Below are positions 42,582 to 54,500 of a stretch of DNA of 64,000 bases, piece by piece. This DNA is from Diphasiastrum complanatum (taxonomy: Eukaryota > Streptophyta > Lycopodiopsida > Lycopodiales > Lycopodiaceae). Numbering within the stretch: position 1 is the first letter of the stretch; every line of letters begins with the position of its first letter. The notes under the pieces are model-generated. The model saw only the letters and a list, made by a program, of their open reading frames with translations. It was not told the origin of the DNA and did not search any database. The stretch is taken from the NCBI GenBank assembly GCA_029204225.1, contig CM055102.1, positions 61,854,668-61,918,667 of the forward strand. The letters run 5' to 3'. The position numbers and the translations under genes are program-made.

Positions 42582-45500
42582 TCAATAAAAAATATGCTGC
42601 TGCCCCATGGCCGCAGCAGCTGCAAGAGCTGAGGCGGATGGCAATCCTGTGCCTGGCTGGAGCCCATCAAAAACTGATCGATTAGCTGTGGTGGCAACAG
42701 GTAAAGAAGCCCCCAACCCGGCTCCTTGTTGTGGCAACGGCAGAAGTGCTTGGCCAGCTTGAGTCAAGTTCAACTGTCTTTGATAAGCTAAGAGATCAGC
42801 TGCACTGTAACCTTGATTCAGACCAGCCGTCATGACACTAGGAAATGGCAATGCTAATGGTAGGGGGGCTGGTAGGGGGGCTGCTGACGTTCCCAGAGGA
42901 GTGGGCTTGTTACCCCAGGAGCACTGCAATTTTAATCAAACAGTTTCAATAGAAGGCCCAAGTACAATCTGTAGTTACCATAGATAACATGGTGCTAGCA
43001 ACACATGTCAAAACAAGTATAATAATAAAACAAATGGGTTCACAATTTAGATGATTAAATTCAAGGAGAGAAACAGCATTTCATGATAAACTACTTCAAA
43101 GAACAAATTGGTTGGAGAACCAAATTACAACTCACTTTGACTGATTTGCCACAAATTACCCTTCCATTGGCTACTTGAATGGCATAAGCAGCTTCTTCAT
43201 GAGAACGATATCTGACAAAACCAAAGCCTTTGTCTCTTTGGACCCTTACATCTTCAATGATTCCTGCCCCCAATGAATGGAACTGTACGTGGAGTTCTGT
43301 TTGAGTCACCTACAACCAAACATCCATCACTTTAGTCACTACAACAGAAATACAAACCTGGCAGACTTTAAGAATGATCCTTGGCATCCCATACATAGGA
43401 AGCAACAACAATGACTGAGTGAGAATTGTGAACTCATTGGTTCTCACAAACAATAGGAAGGCAGGGAACATGCTATCATGGTCAGGATGATAATGACCAA
43501 AAGCACTCATTTAACCAAAGATAGAATCATATACTGAAAATATCCCCAAGAATGTTGCTGAACCTAAGTAGTATCTGTCAGCCAGAAATTGCTTACTCTG
43601 ATGTGCTTGTATCGCTGAACCTGAACTGACCCTAAGCCTGAATTTGCCTACTCGGACTATGCAAATGTTGAATCTAATCAATAATCAACCAAGAAAAACG
43701 AGGCCCACAAGCCTATTTATTGTCATTGGGCCTTTGAGTTGAGCGAATTAGGCTGAAGGTCAGCACTCAGCACCCTATTTTGGCGTCCAATGATAGCAGC
43801 TTGATGAATGGATGTCATTTATAAATGATGGTTCCAAAATATTCAACTCGGCAACATAGCAGAATTATTCGAGCACCGAAGTAGTACTCAAAGACTCCCT
43901 TCGAAGCCTACTATGGCTGTACGCCGAGTCTAAAACACCTTCGAGTGTTCGGTTGTCTATGCTAAGTTAGATTCCCTGTGATCTGAGAAAGAAGCGTGAT
44001 CCTGTTAGCTGCAGGAGTATCTTTATCGGGTATTCAACTTCACGCAAAGCCTATCGAATCTATAATGTCGAATCAGGTGGAATCTCAATCAGTCGAGATG
44101 TCATCTTCTAGAAGCCAAATTCTACGATTTGCAGGAGTTTGTCCCAACAACTACATTCACCATCGACAGGCCCCGACCTGGAATGTTCCTACACCTTTGA
44201 CAGAAATCAAAGATACCACAGTCGTGCAACAAGGATAAAGTTCAAATAAGAAAGTGCAGTACCAAGGTCCAATTGGTTGTCCATAACAACTTGACTCGAC
44301 TATTGTCCAATTATTACATAGGAAGCTTCTTGTCCAACAAACAAGTTGTGAACCAGATAAATAAAGTTTTGCATCAAATCACAATCTAATAAAAGCAAAT
44401 GTGAGAATATTTTAGGATTTTCGGCCCTAACCACTAGAGCAATGGAGGCTAAAGTGTGCTTATGTCATCAACATACAAAATCTCTAACTATATCATTGGC
44501 TGAAACTAGATTTCCAATATCTGGACTTCTGGATAGGTGATCAACAATCGAAGAGAGAATTTCTCAACATAGCATCTGACAGAATGTCAAGACTTTGACA
44601 CAAAAAATTGAATCAAATGAAGGCTGATGTCGGAATTTCTAGCACCCTACTTCCTAGTATCTGAATGCTAAAATAATTGGGAGAGATGCAACTTTCATAA
44701 TCAAATGCATGTAAAGGAATGACAATATAAAGATCTCTACAAGTATGTCACTGAATCTAAGCATGACCCTGCCTACTCAGGAGTTATATTAGTCTAAAAA
44801 TATGTACATTAGATCACTCAACCAGGACAAAAGAGGCCCACAGGTCTACTAGAGGCCCACAAGTCTACTAGAGGTCATTAATGTCCTTGACTTGATCTAA
44901 TTAGGACTCAAGGTCAGCACCCTATTTGGTGCCCAATATAAGCATTTAATTTGCTAACGGATAGGAATAACAGAATATTAGTCCAAAATACCCAACCTAG
45001 TAACATAAAGATGGAAGTGACTCTAGATAGAGAGCACATCCAAGCTCCAAATGGCTGTCCATAATAGCTTGCCTATAAGTGGAATCTATACAGAAGATAT
45101 AGAACTATTTTACTCCAGCTGCTCACCTCATGAGCTAAGTTGCCAACATATACTGTTCGGTATTGTGTGTTATTTTCAGGTCCATCTCCTTGAGATGCTG
45201 CTTCCTCGTGATGCTCTTCATGGTTCACTTCTGCAGAATAAAAAAATGCAATTAGCACTGAAACTACTGAATATGTCATGTACATAGAACGATTGCTTCC
45301 ACATCTCAAAGATGATGAACAATAATTTCATTTTTGAACATATGTCATCTAGAACATAAAGCTCAATTCCTTTTCGTATGGAACAGATAAAATGATCGTG
45401 CACACTCTGTCCGTTGAAACGACTGGAATCTCTCACCTGGTTTCATTCTTGCAGGAGCAGTGACAGCCTGCTCACTCACAGTGCTAGGAATTGCAGTAAG

Positions 45501-48500
45501 TGAACCATTTTGGATATCCTCCATTTGACTGCCACTGTTATTCTTAGTTGCCCAGTTACAGCGTATTGTGCGACTTCCAAGTAGCTTACCTGTTTAATCT
45601 TAACAGGCATAAATCACTATTTCAAATATATCATGCGAACCTCAACCAGCTTCCAATAAAAAATTAGACACACAGAGTGATGCGTAATAAAAACAAAGCC
45701 AATAATTACAATGCCATACCAGTCATTTCAGATATCGCTTTTTCCGCTTCCTTCACCATGCATGCAATGGATGATTATTAGAGAAAGAGATTACATGTGT
45801 ACAAAAAACTGAGCACAAAGGTGATGCAAAAACTGCAACTGGAACAGAATATCTCTAGCATTGAAACAAATAAAAATTTGCAAGTCGGAAACCAAAGATC
45901 AATATTGAGCACACACTATCACATAAATTAATCAACATTGAGTCTTGACAGATACGGAAAAAAGCCCTATGGATAAAAAAAAAGATTTCGATAGTTCAGC
46001 TAGTGTTAGATGACCTGTTTCCTAGAATTAGCATTCTTTTACAATTTTTAGGGAATGGATATTGTAAGAACACAGTTTTACTCGGATCACATAAACCATT
46101 AGAAAATCTATCTATTATATAGTAGGAAGGCTCAAACCAGTCAACAAAAGTTTACTGAAATAAAGCAAGCAAACACCAAAGCAAGAACAAGTTATGAAAA
46201 TCTTGGCAAACAACAAATACAAAATGTGCAGCGAATAAAGTACGTCCAACACTGAATATAGTATGAAAAATGGTCTGAATACAGTGTTCGACCATCTAGC
46301 CGCCAAACATGGAACATGATATCAAACTGCTGAAAATAAAATGACAGAGCTACAATCAATGCTCTGCCTCAAACTCAGATGAATGCTCCGGAGACAACTC
46401 AGGGCCCCTAGCTGACTCTCGCAACTGATATCTATGTCTGTCTGGTACTGGCATGGGCTGTGTATCCGAGGGGGAAGACTCGTCATCCTCATCCTCCCAA
46501 TCTGCCTCCGCATCAGCCCCTAAGCAGGCTAAACCAACAACACCTGCTGCAGCTGGCTGTAATACTGCACCTCTACCAGCAACTGGAGCCCTGCAAGGTC
46601 GTCCTCTCTTCCCTGGCAGTTTCTGTGCCCTGCCTTTCTTATTCGGTGCACCCTTGGGCCTTCCTGGCCTCTTGCAGACGAGGGGAGCCATCAATGCCTC
46701 ATCACCCCCATGCAGATCACCTGGCTGGCTAGGCTGGGCCCAAGCTGCGGCCGGCTGGGATAGAGTAGCCAAAGATGGGTGTCCCTGTGCAGCTGATAGT
46801 GGAGGATAGGTCCGAGGAGTGTGTGCCCGTGGACCTGCTGCTGGTGGAGGAACTGGATGTGGAGGGGCCGTCCCTGCAGGAGGCAAGTACAGCGGCGATA
46901 AGTACTGAAAGGGGCGCTGCGGTGGCCGGTACTGGTACATCCTGGGTGCTGTCAAAGGAGGAGCCGGTGTCGTGGGTGCTGCCAATGGAGGAGGATGTGT
47001 TGTGGGTGCCGCCACTGGAGGAGCGTCTGTAGATGTGGGCGCTGCAAGAGAAGATCTGGGAACAGATGGTGGCCTGCCATGGAGACCGGCTGCTGCAAAA
47101 GTGGATGGCGATGAAAGGGCTGCAGGCCTCAACGGTATCAGTGGCACTGGAGGTGTTGTGCGACGCACATACACCCTCTGAGGAACTGGAGGAACTGCAG
47201 GCACCTCGTGTAGCTGCTCTGGCTGAGACTCTGTGTAGGGCATGCTGGCTAGAGAGGATGGGGGCGCCTTGACGCTCGGCATCTGTTGGGCCTCTGAATC
47301 CAAGTCTGCAATCAAGTCGTTCAGCTGAGCATCCAAATACAAATGCTCTGGGCTCTGGGACTCATCATGTGCACCATCCTCTGGATCATCTCGTGCCTCA
47401 TCCTGTGCACCATGCGGACCCTGCATGGCCTCCCAATCGGTACAATCAAAGTCATCTGGTGACTCCTCTGGTGTGCTGTCATAGAAATGCCTATGGCTCT
47501 GTGATGCACGCATCCAAGCAGCTGCGGAAGGTAAACCCAAATCACTCTGCCCCCTATCAAGAGCCTCCTCCATCATATCAACATAAGAAGGTATGCCATT
47601 GGCCCCCCCTGTGTGCCCTGCCCGTCTCCCGGTATAATCTGTGGCATGTGTCCCACCTCTACCACGTGATGCACCTGTGACCCCTGCTCTAGGCGTGTGC
47701 CCAACACCTGTATCATATGCCTCATCCCGCACTGATCTGGCGAACACAACCCGAATGGGCTCATCCTCATCCTGATCATCCTCCGACACTGGCTCATCTT
47801 CCTCGTACAATGGAGGCTCTCTGAGCTCAAGCCCGAGCTCTCTCTCTCTCTCATCTCGGCAAGCTCCCTCTCTCTCTCTGCCATCAACTGTGTGCCCAGG
47901 TCATCTGCAGGCATGGGATGGGTGTTGTCCGTAGGCAAGTCAACCTGGCGCTCCAAATCAGATATCTTCGTCTGCAAGGTTTAAAATTTGCATGTCAGAG
48001 AGACAACTCTATCAAGAAATGAAACCAACATACCAGGAGTCAACCAAACTACTATGGAAGAATAGCTTATCACCTGCAATGCGCTCGTAATGGTCGAAAG
48101 TCTCCTGGCGAGACGTGCGTTGGTGCTACAGAACTCAATGACAACCGGTTTCTTCTCCTCGTGTGAATGGGTGCCCATGTGCTCCAATTACGCTCACACA
48201 CGGAGGCAGCACAGTCCTGTGGTACGTGCATTGAAATACTTCAGCACATTGTGGCACGGGTGGAACTTCAACGAAACATAGCAATGGAGGATAAAATGAG
48301 ATGCATACCTGAGAAAGGACACGCAGTGCAAGACGCTTTATAGATGGATATGTGCTACCGAACATGGTCCACCAGGTAATGGGTAGTTGCCTCCTCTCTG
48401 GATCCTGAGCAGCCGGGTGGCCGAATGTGCCCATGCCGAAACGAAATGCAACGAGCTCCTCCATGAGCCTGATAGGATCCAAACCTATGTGTGGACCCAC

Positions 48501-51500
48501 TCTGTAAATGTACTGAAGCCGATCGGCCTCGAGCTCCCTGTCTGCGATCTGTGTCGGAGAGAGGAAGAGGGGATGCAGTATGTGTGCAACGCTGTGGATG
48601 CTCCTGTGGAAGAGGTTCCACCGCGTCTCCCAGATGAACTTCAGCTCGGTCATCCTGCAGGTGAGAGGCATGTGGTCTAGGGCATTACGAAAAAACTTAA
48701 CATTGACAGAAAAACAAACTGAAAAGATAAAGGCCAATTACATTATTGTACTGCTTACCTCTCTGGCTACAAGATGGGCAGCTGCAGGAACAGTCCAATC
48801 CGGTCCATGAGCTCATATACCAGTCTAAGTGTCGACCCCTCGCTGTCAACCATGCGGAGCACAATGTGGAGTGGTCGAAGCAGTCCTGACAATGTCTGTG
48901 CATCCCTCCAGAACTGGTCTCCCCTCACCGTGGAAGAAAAGTACTCCCCATCCTCAGTGCGCGGAAACGTACTGGCACACCAAAGATCACTGGCAACCAT
49001 CTGTAGAAGCTGTGCCCTGCACCTGATCAAACGGTCGATGACCACCAAGTCGAATGCAAAGCGTGTGGGGGCTGGCTTACGGAGGTCCAGATGGCTGAAC
49101 ACCCGGAACATGGCAAGAACACGCCTCTTCCTGGTGACAAAAGTCACCAGAAAGGGGGCCTCACGGACGATGGCTCTAACCCAGGGAAGTGCACCTATGT
49201 CCCCCATCAGAAGGTCTATGCCGTGCGCAGCACAGGGGGTATGAACAATGTGAGGGAACTCGGCCTCTAGCAGTACACCCATCTGAATGCAGTTCGTGGC
49301 ATTGTTCGTCACCACCGTGACGACATGTTGTGGGCCTATGGACAGGATGGAAGACCTGATGACATCAAACATGAACTCTGCAGATATGACTCTTCCCCCC
49401 CTGCTGCAATCCATTGCCCTCAAAAACTGTGTGCCCATGCAGCTGGAGACCAATATGTTAAGGATCGGCCTCCTCCTGACATCAGTCCAGCCATCGGACA
49501 TGATGTTGCAACCGTAAGTGGCCCAATGGCGACGCAGAGGCTCCGTCTCTCTAGACAATGACTCGACCCTATCCCTCAGCATGTGTGTGCGGACAACCTC
49601 TAAACTAAGGACTCTCCAGCTAGGGCTGACAGACTGTGCAAGGCGGAAGGCCCTTCTAAAGGGCTCAGAGTCGGTGATGGCAAATGGAAGGTTCAGCTCA
49701 TAAATCAGACTGGCCACGGCCTGTGTGGCCTCTCTATCCATGTGCGGCTGATGCGCGCCGCAAATGCTCTGCTGCCTAAGAACTCTCCCAGCTGGGCGAC
49801 GGGTAGCGGACCTCCAGCACGGTGCACCGAACGTGACGGGAATGGATGATGACGCGACAGGCTGGGCACTAGTGGATGCATCGGCTATAGACGTGGAATG
49901 GGGAGAGTGGGATGCACTGACCAGGATAGGTGCAGCAGCGTAAGTGGGGTACACTGCTGAAGGGTGGACATCTGGCATGGGATACGAAAATTGTTGGGTA
50001 GGGAGATCATCCGGATGTGAAGGGAGGGAGGAAGGGATCTCCTCAACATCCTGGAAGGCCTCGTCACTGGCATCCGGGGCCTGCTCCTGCTCGGGAGGCG
50101 GAGAGTCCATGAGAAAGTCGTAAACTGGGGGAGTGCGAGCAACAGTAGGTGGTGGTGGAACCGCAATGGCAACTGGCGGACGCGGTGGGACGGGATCCAC
50201 CGGAATGGGTGCAGATGGGGGTGCGTGAGGCAAAACTGTCTAAGGGGGATGAGGGGCAAAGGGACTGGACGAGGATGCACTCCCTCTCCTCGTGCGTGCC
50301 AGCCAAGCAGGCAGCAACTCGGGGTCAACCACGTAAGGAGCGGTGCAAAACCGAAGAACACCCTCCGAAATGGTGTTCTCCCCCGCCACAAGACGTGGCC
50401 CGTAGGTATCCAAAAGTCGCTGCCTGACAGGAACGGACATGCTGGCACAGGGGGCAGCATTTAGTGTGCCACCATCTCTTGCGCGTGTGCCGAGTAGGTG
50501 GCCTTTAAGGCAAGTGAGGGTGGCAACGAACTCGGCCAGGCAATATCGACAGCACACGATCCTTGCACCAGACTTGTTGGACTTGTCGGGAACCCGCTGA
50601 CAATGTCCACCTCGTCCCACAGATCGGCAAGGTTGGAATGCACCATCTTTGTAGAAGGGACTGGGGAAAGAAGGCAGAGATCTCTGTGGGTGCGATAGGA
50701 GTCGGAAGGCTTGAAAAAACCACAACAAAGGCCGAAATAGGAATAGCAGGGGCGGACGCGATCAGTGCAATGCGAAGACAACCGGGAGGGCGCGGACAGT
50801 AGGGCGATGGGCATACAACAGAGAGGGCGCGAACAGCAGGGAGGGCGCGGACAACAGGGCGACGGGCAGGGAGAGAGACGAAGCGAGGGGGGGGGGATTA
50901 GGTTAAAAAAATATATAATAATATATTAAATATTAAAAAATATTATATATTAAAAAATAATATATATTGTGGTACCGCGGATCAGTATGGATCCGCGATA
51001 CCACAGTGGATCCGCAGTACCGGGATCCGCGGATCTTGGGGCTCACCTTGTCGGTTCATCAGAGGTGGCCACAGTTGGCATACGAGGTTGCCCCATGGTT
51101 CTAGAGGCGGAGTGGCATCATATGATTGAGACTTACTCATAGTCAGGCACTACAGTTCCTATAGCTCCCACGCCTGTTGTTGCACCAGTTGTTAGTCGAG
51201 GCCCCTCCTCTAGCCATGAGCCACCAGTCGCTCTCGCGAGCATTTTTGAGAGGATGAGGCAGGCAGGTGCCGCTGCATTTGCTTTCACTAGCCAACCATC
51301 CACATCTACGACACCTCCTATCACATCCACCACACCTCCCACCACATCGGGGCATCCTGAGAGACCTTCCACTTCTGCTACACCTGATAGACCTTCCACA
51401 TCTTCTGTAGCTGACAGGGCTAGCACATCAGGGCCACCTCCCCTCATCTACTGGTAGTGTCCCACTTTCGTCAGACGCAGAGCCTGTTGCCAATGACCGA

Positions 51501-54500
51501 GCACCACCCCGGGCACCTCGTCCACCTCGAGGCAGATCCACCTTACAATCCACCCTACCTCAAAGCACCATTCGTCAGTCCTTTCGATGGGGCAATGATG
51601 AGGTAGTTGAGAGGGCATTGGCAGACATGTTCTATGGCTTGAACCTACCATTTGCTATAGCATAGCGGATACCCACCTATTCAGAGATGTCTTTGCTGTT
51701 GTAGCTGCATGCACCCTGCCTTTAGGCCCCCGACCACTGAGGCCCTTCGCACCACACACCTTAGGGCAGCATACAACCGTGTTGATACACAGTTGCAGCA
51801 ACTTAGGTCAGGCTGGGAGGTTTTTGGTTGCTCCATCATGGCAGATGGATGGACTAACATGCGGAGTAGGTCAGTCGTCAACATCTTGATTTCCAGATGC
51901 ATGGGCACCATGTTCTGGAAGGCAGTTGACTCCTCTCATGGGGGTGCCATCCAAGACGCTCGCTATATATTTGAGCAGATTGATGGAGCCATACAGCATG
52001 TTGGCCCCGCTCATGTGGTGCAGGTTGTCACGGCCAATGCATCCAACTGCTTTGAGATGGGGAGGATTTTGACAGCTACTTACCCCCACATTGTCTGGAC
52101 GCCTTGTCCAACCCACTCCATTGACTTGATGTTCAAGGAGATTTCGCGTCTAGATTGGGTCACTACTATCACATCTAGAGCCATGATTGTAGTGAACTTT
52201 GTCAGACAGAAGCGTGGTTTTGTTAATAAATTTATGATAGTGGGTCAGATCGTATTTTAAATGCAAATTTAGCCGAGCACCGAAGGTTGTTCTTATTGAC
52301 ATGAATTCTCAAGCTAATTATACTCCATTCCCAACACTCCTAGATAATTTCAAATTATTGTAGTTAATTGTCTGTTCTTTAGTAATTTTGTTTATTGTAA
52401 CCTTTTGTTTGGTTTACGCAACCGCGCGAGCTAATAAACAGCCAAAAGAAGGATATCAAATATACTGTTGAGCAAGATTCTGATGATGGTGAAAAGTACA
52501 AGCCTTCAGTTAGTCAGGAAGAAAGTTCGAGCTCTTCCATAAGTCTGAAGGGTGACAGAAATAATGAAGCGTTTTCACCAGAAATGGCAACAAGCACCTT
52601 GAGTTTGCACCCTCATAATCTGCATTTGAAAAATTGTCCAACTTTTTTTTGTGAGGTCAACCGAATTCTGAGTTCCAAGCCAAATCCTCTAAGTTCCAAG
52701 CCAAGACCTCAATATGGAGAGAGAGATGTGGACCTTTGAAGCATAATGAGCTCTCTTCTCAATCCAGCAGCATCCCTTTTGACAGTATTAGTCGATCCTT
52801 TTGACAGTACATGTAGTGAGGATCCTCGTCCCACTTTTTCTCAATCCAATTAGTGCTGGATGTCATATATTTTTGAGGAAAAAAGAACTTCTTGATTCAG
52901 GCAGATATGTGAAAGGAATATAGATGAGTGTACCCTTTTTCATTGAGAAGTAAAACTGCAATTCTAAAGAAAGCTTCAAAAAAAGAACATTTTTGTTTGC
53001 ATGTTCTTATGCAATCCTGGAAGTGGAGTCACAACTGGTCCTTCTTGAGATGCTGATCTTCCCAATTGAGAAGATGTTTCAGAGCCCCGGTCTAAGTAAT
53101 TAGTAAGTTGTTGAAGTTCATCGGAGAGGAACCAATCTCATCATATAAGACATAGTAGTGTGTAGGTCTAGGGTTTAGGATCCGGTTTAGGGATGAAGTT
53201 GTAGCATAAGTAATCAGTAAGTTGTTGAAGTTCATTCGGGAGAAGTAAAACTGCAAGAAGTCTAGGGAGAAGTAAAACTGCAAGAATACATATTGATCAA
53301 GCTATGCTTGACCACATAATTTGCTAGGATAAATTTTTCCAGTGATGTTTACTATCCTGCCTCTCCTGTCATCCCCAGGCACTGGAAAGACCTACTGATA
53401 TGTTTACACCCACTGATTTCCAATAAGCTGGATTTTCCACCAATATATGAATATGAAGCGGCTTGCTTTCACTGCGGTGTAATTGATAGATTTTACCAAC
53501 TATTTTCAGTGCTACACTTTCCAGACCACAATGTGATACAACCATTCCAAAGAGATAGTGGGCTGCTGGGAGACAGCGTATTGCAGCCAGGGTTTAAGGT
53601 TTAGGGTCCAGGGATGAAGTTGTAGCATAAGTAATTAGTAAGTTGTTGAAGTTCATCCAAGGAGAAACCGATCTCATCCTATAAGACATAGTAGTGTGTA
53701 GGTTTAGGGACTAGGCTTGGAGAGGCACGATCATAAACATCACTGGAAACATTTATCCAAGAAAATTATGCGGTCAAGCATAGCTTGAGCAGCTTGCATA
53801 GCTTGATCTTGAAGTTTGCCTAGCTCCAGGAGCTCTGTATCCAGCACCTTTTGAAAGCTCTTCAGCATCTTTGAACACACTACGTTGGGTCTCAACATAT
53901 TTCTCAGCTTTAAGCCATTTTGCATAGTCTAGCTCCGTCGTTTCTTGGTACTCCAAGACCTTCACTTCCTCGGCAGGAAAATCCACTAATTGGAAATCAA
54001 TGGGTGTTGTCTCTAAAATCTCACCAAAAACGTTTGACGTGGATTTGGAGGTACGCCGTCTGTGAAATAAGCAAATTTCAAAGTGCTGCAGAAAGATGCT
54101 CCCAATGCCTCACAGGTGCAGATTACTTTCAATACACCCAAAATTACTCTTATACAAAGAAGAAACAAAGAAGCTCCTAACTCCTAAATGAACCACTTGC
54201 TTGTATAAGCCAACACAACTAACAGATGCAGAGTTGCAGCCAAGCAACCTTCAGCACAATCTGCACCACTTTAATATGAAAACATGCAAGTATGCAAAAT
54301 GCTGAGCTGAAAACCAGCTACAAGAAAGTTGTTGTATAAATACTTGAAGGTCAAATTAGAGGAACTACTTCAGGTTGATACCATGTCAAGAACATGAAGG
54401 AAATAAATCACTATGAAATCACCTGTTTTGTTCTGAAAGAGACAAAACCAAAGCCTCTGGAACGACCAGAACGCTGATCCCACATCACACGAGCATCACT

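Larger units (their letters stand above)
45751..54422 (-). other. 8.7-kb intron 7 of the UBP1-like gene
   Basis: The intron has a GTGATT donor and a GTGAAG acceptor and separates RRM2 residues TKQ and [11 protein letters not shown]. It contains a minus-strand hAT transposase gene, a plus-strand hAT remnant, inverted and direct repeats and two unassigned coding-like pieces. The following exon is only 31 nt, which makes it easy to miss in automated annotation. Confidence 0.82.

Noticed and set aside
46453-47680. Several plus-strand frames of 60-118 aa opposite the hAT tail
   Set aside because: They are shadows of the long minus-strand Pro-rich exon; no conserved content.
53338-53420. P-loop-like SSPGTGKTY suggesting a kinesin or AAA ATPase piece
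   Set aside because: A single short match followed at once by a stop, in a rearranged repeat region; probably chance.
53093-53720. CRISPR-like spacing of repeats
   Set aside because: Only three irregularly spaced copies in eukaryotic DNA; the window has no CRISPR-associated gene.
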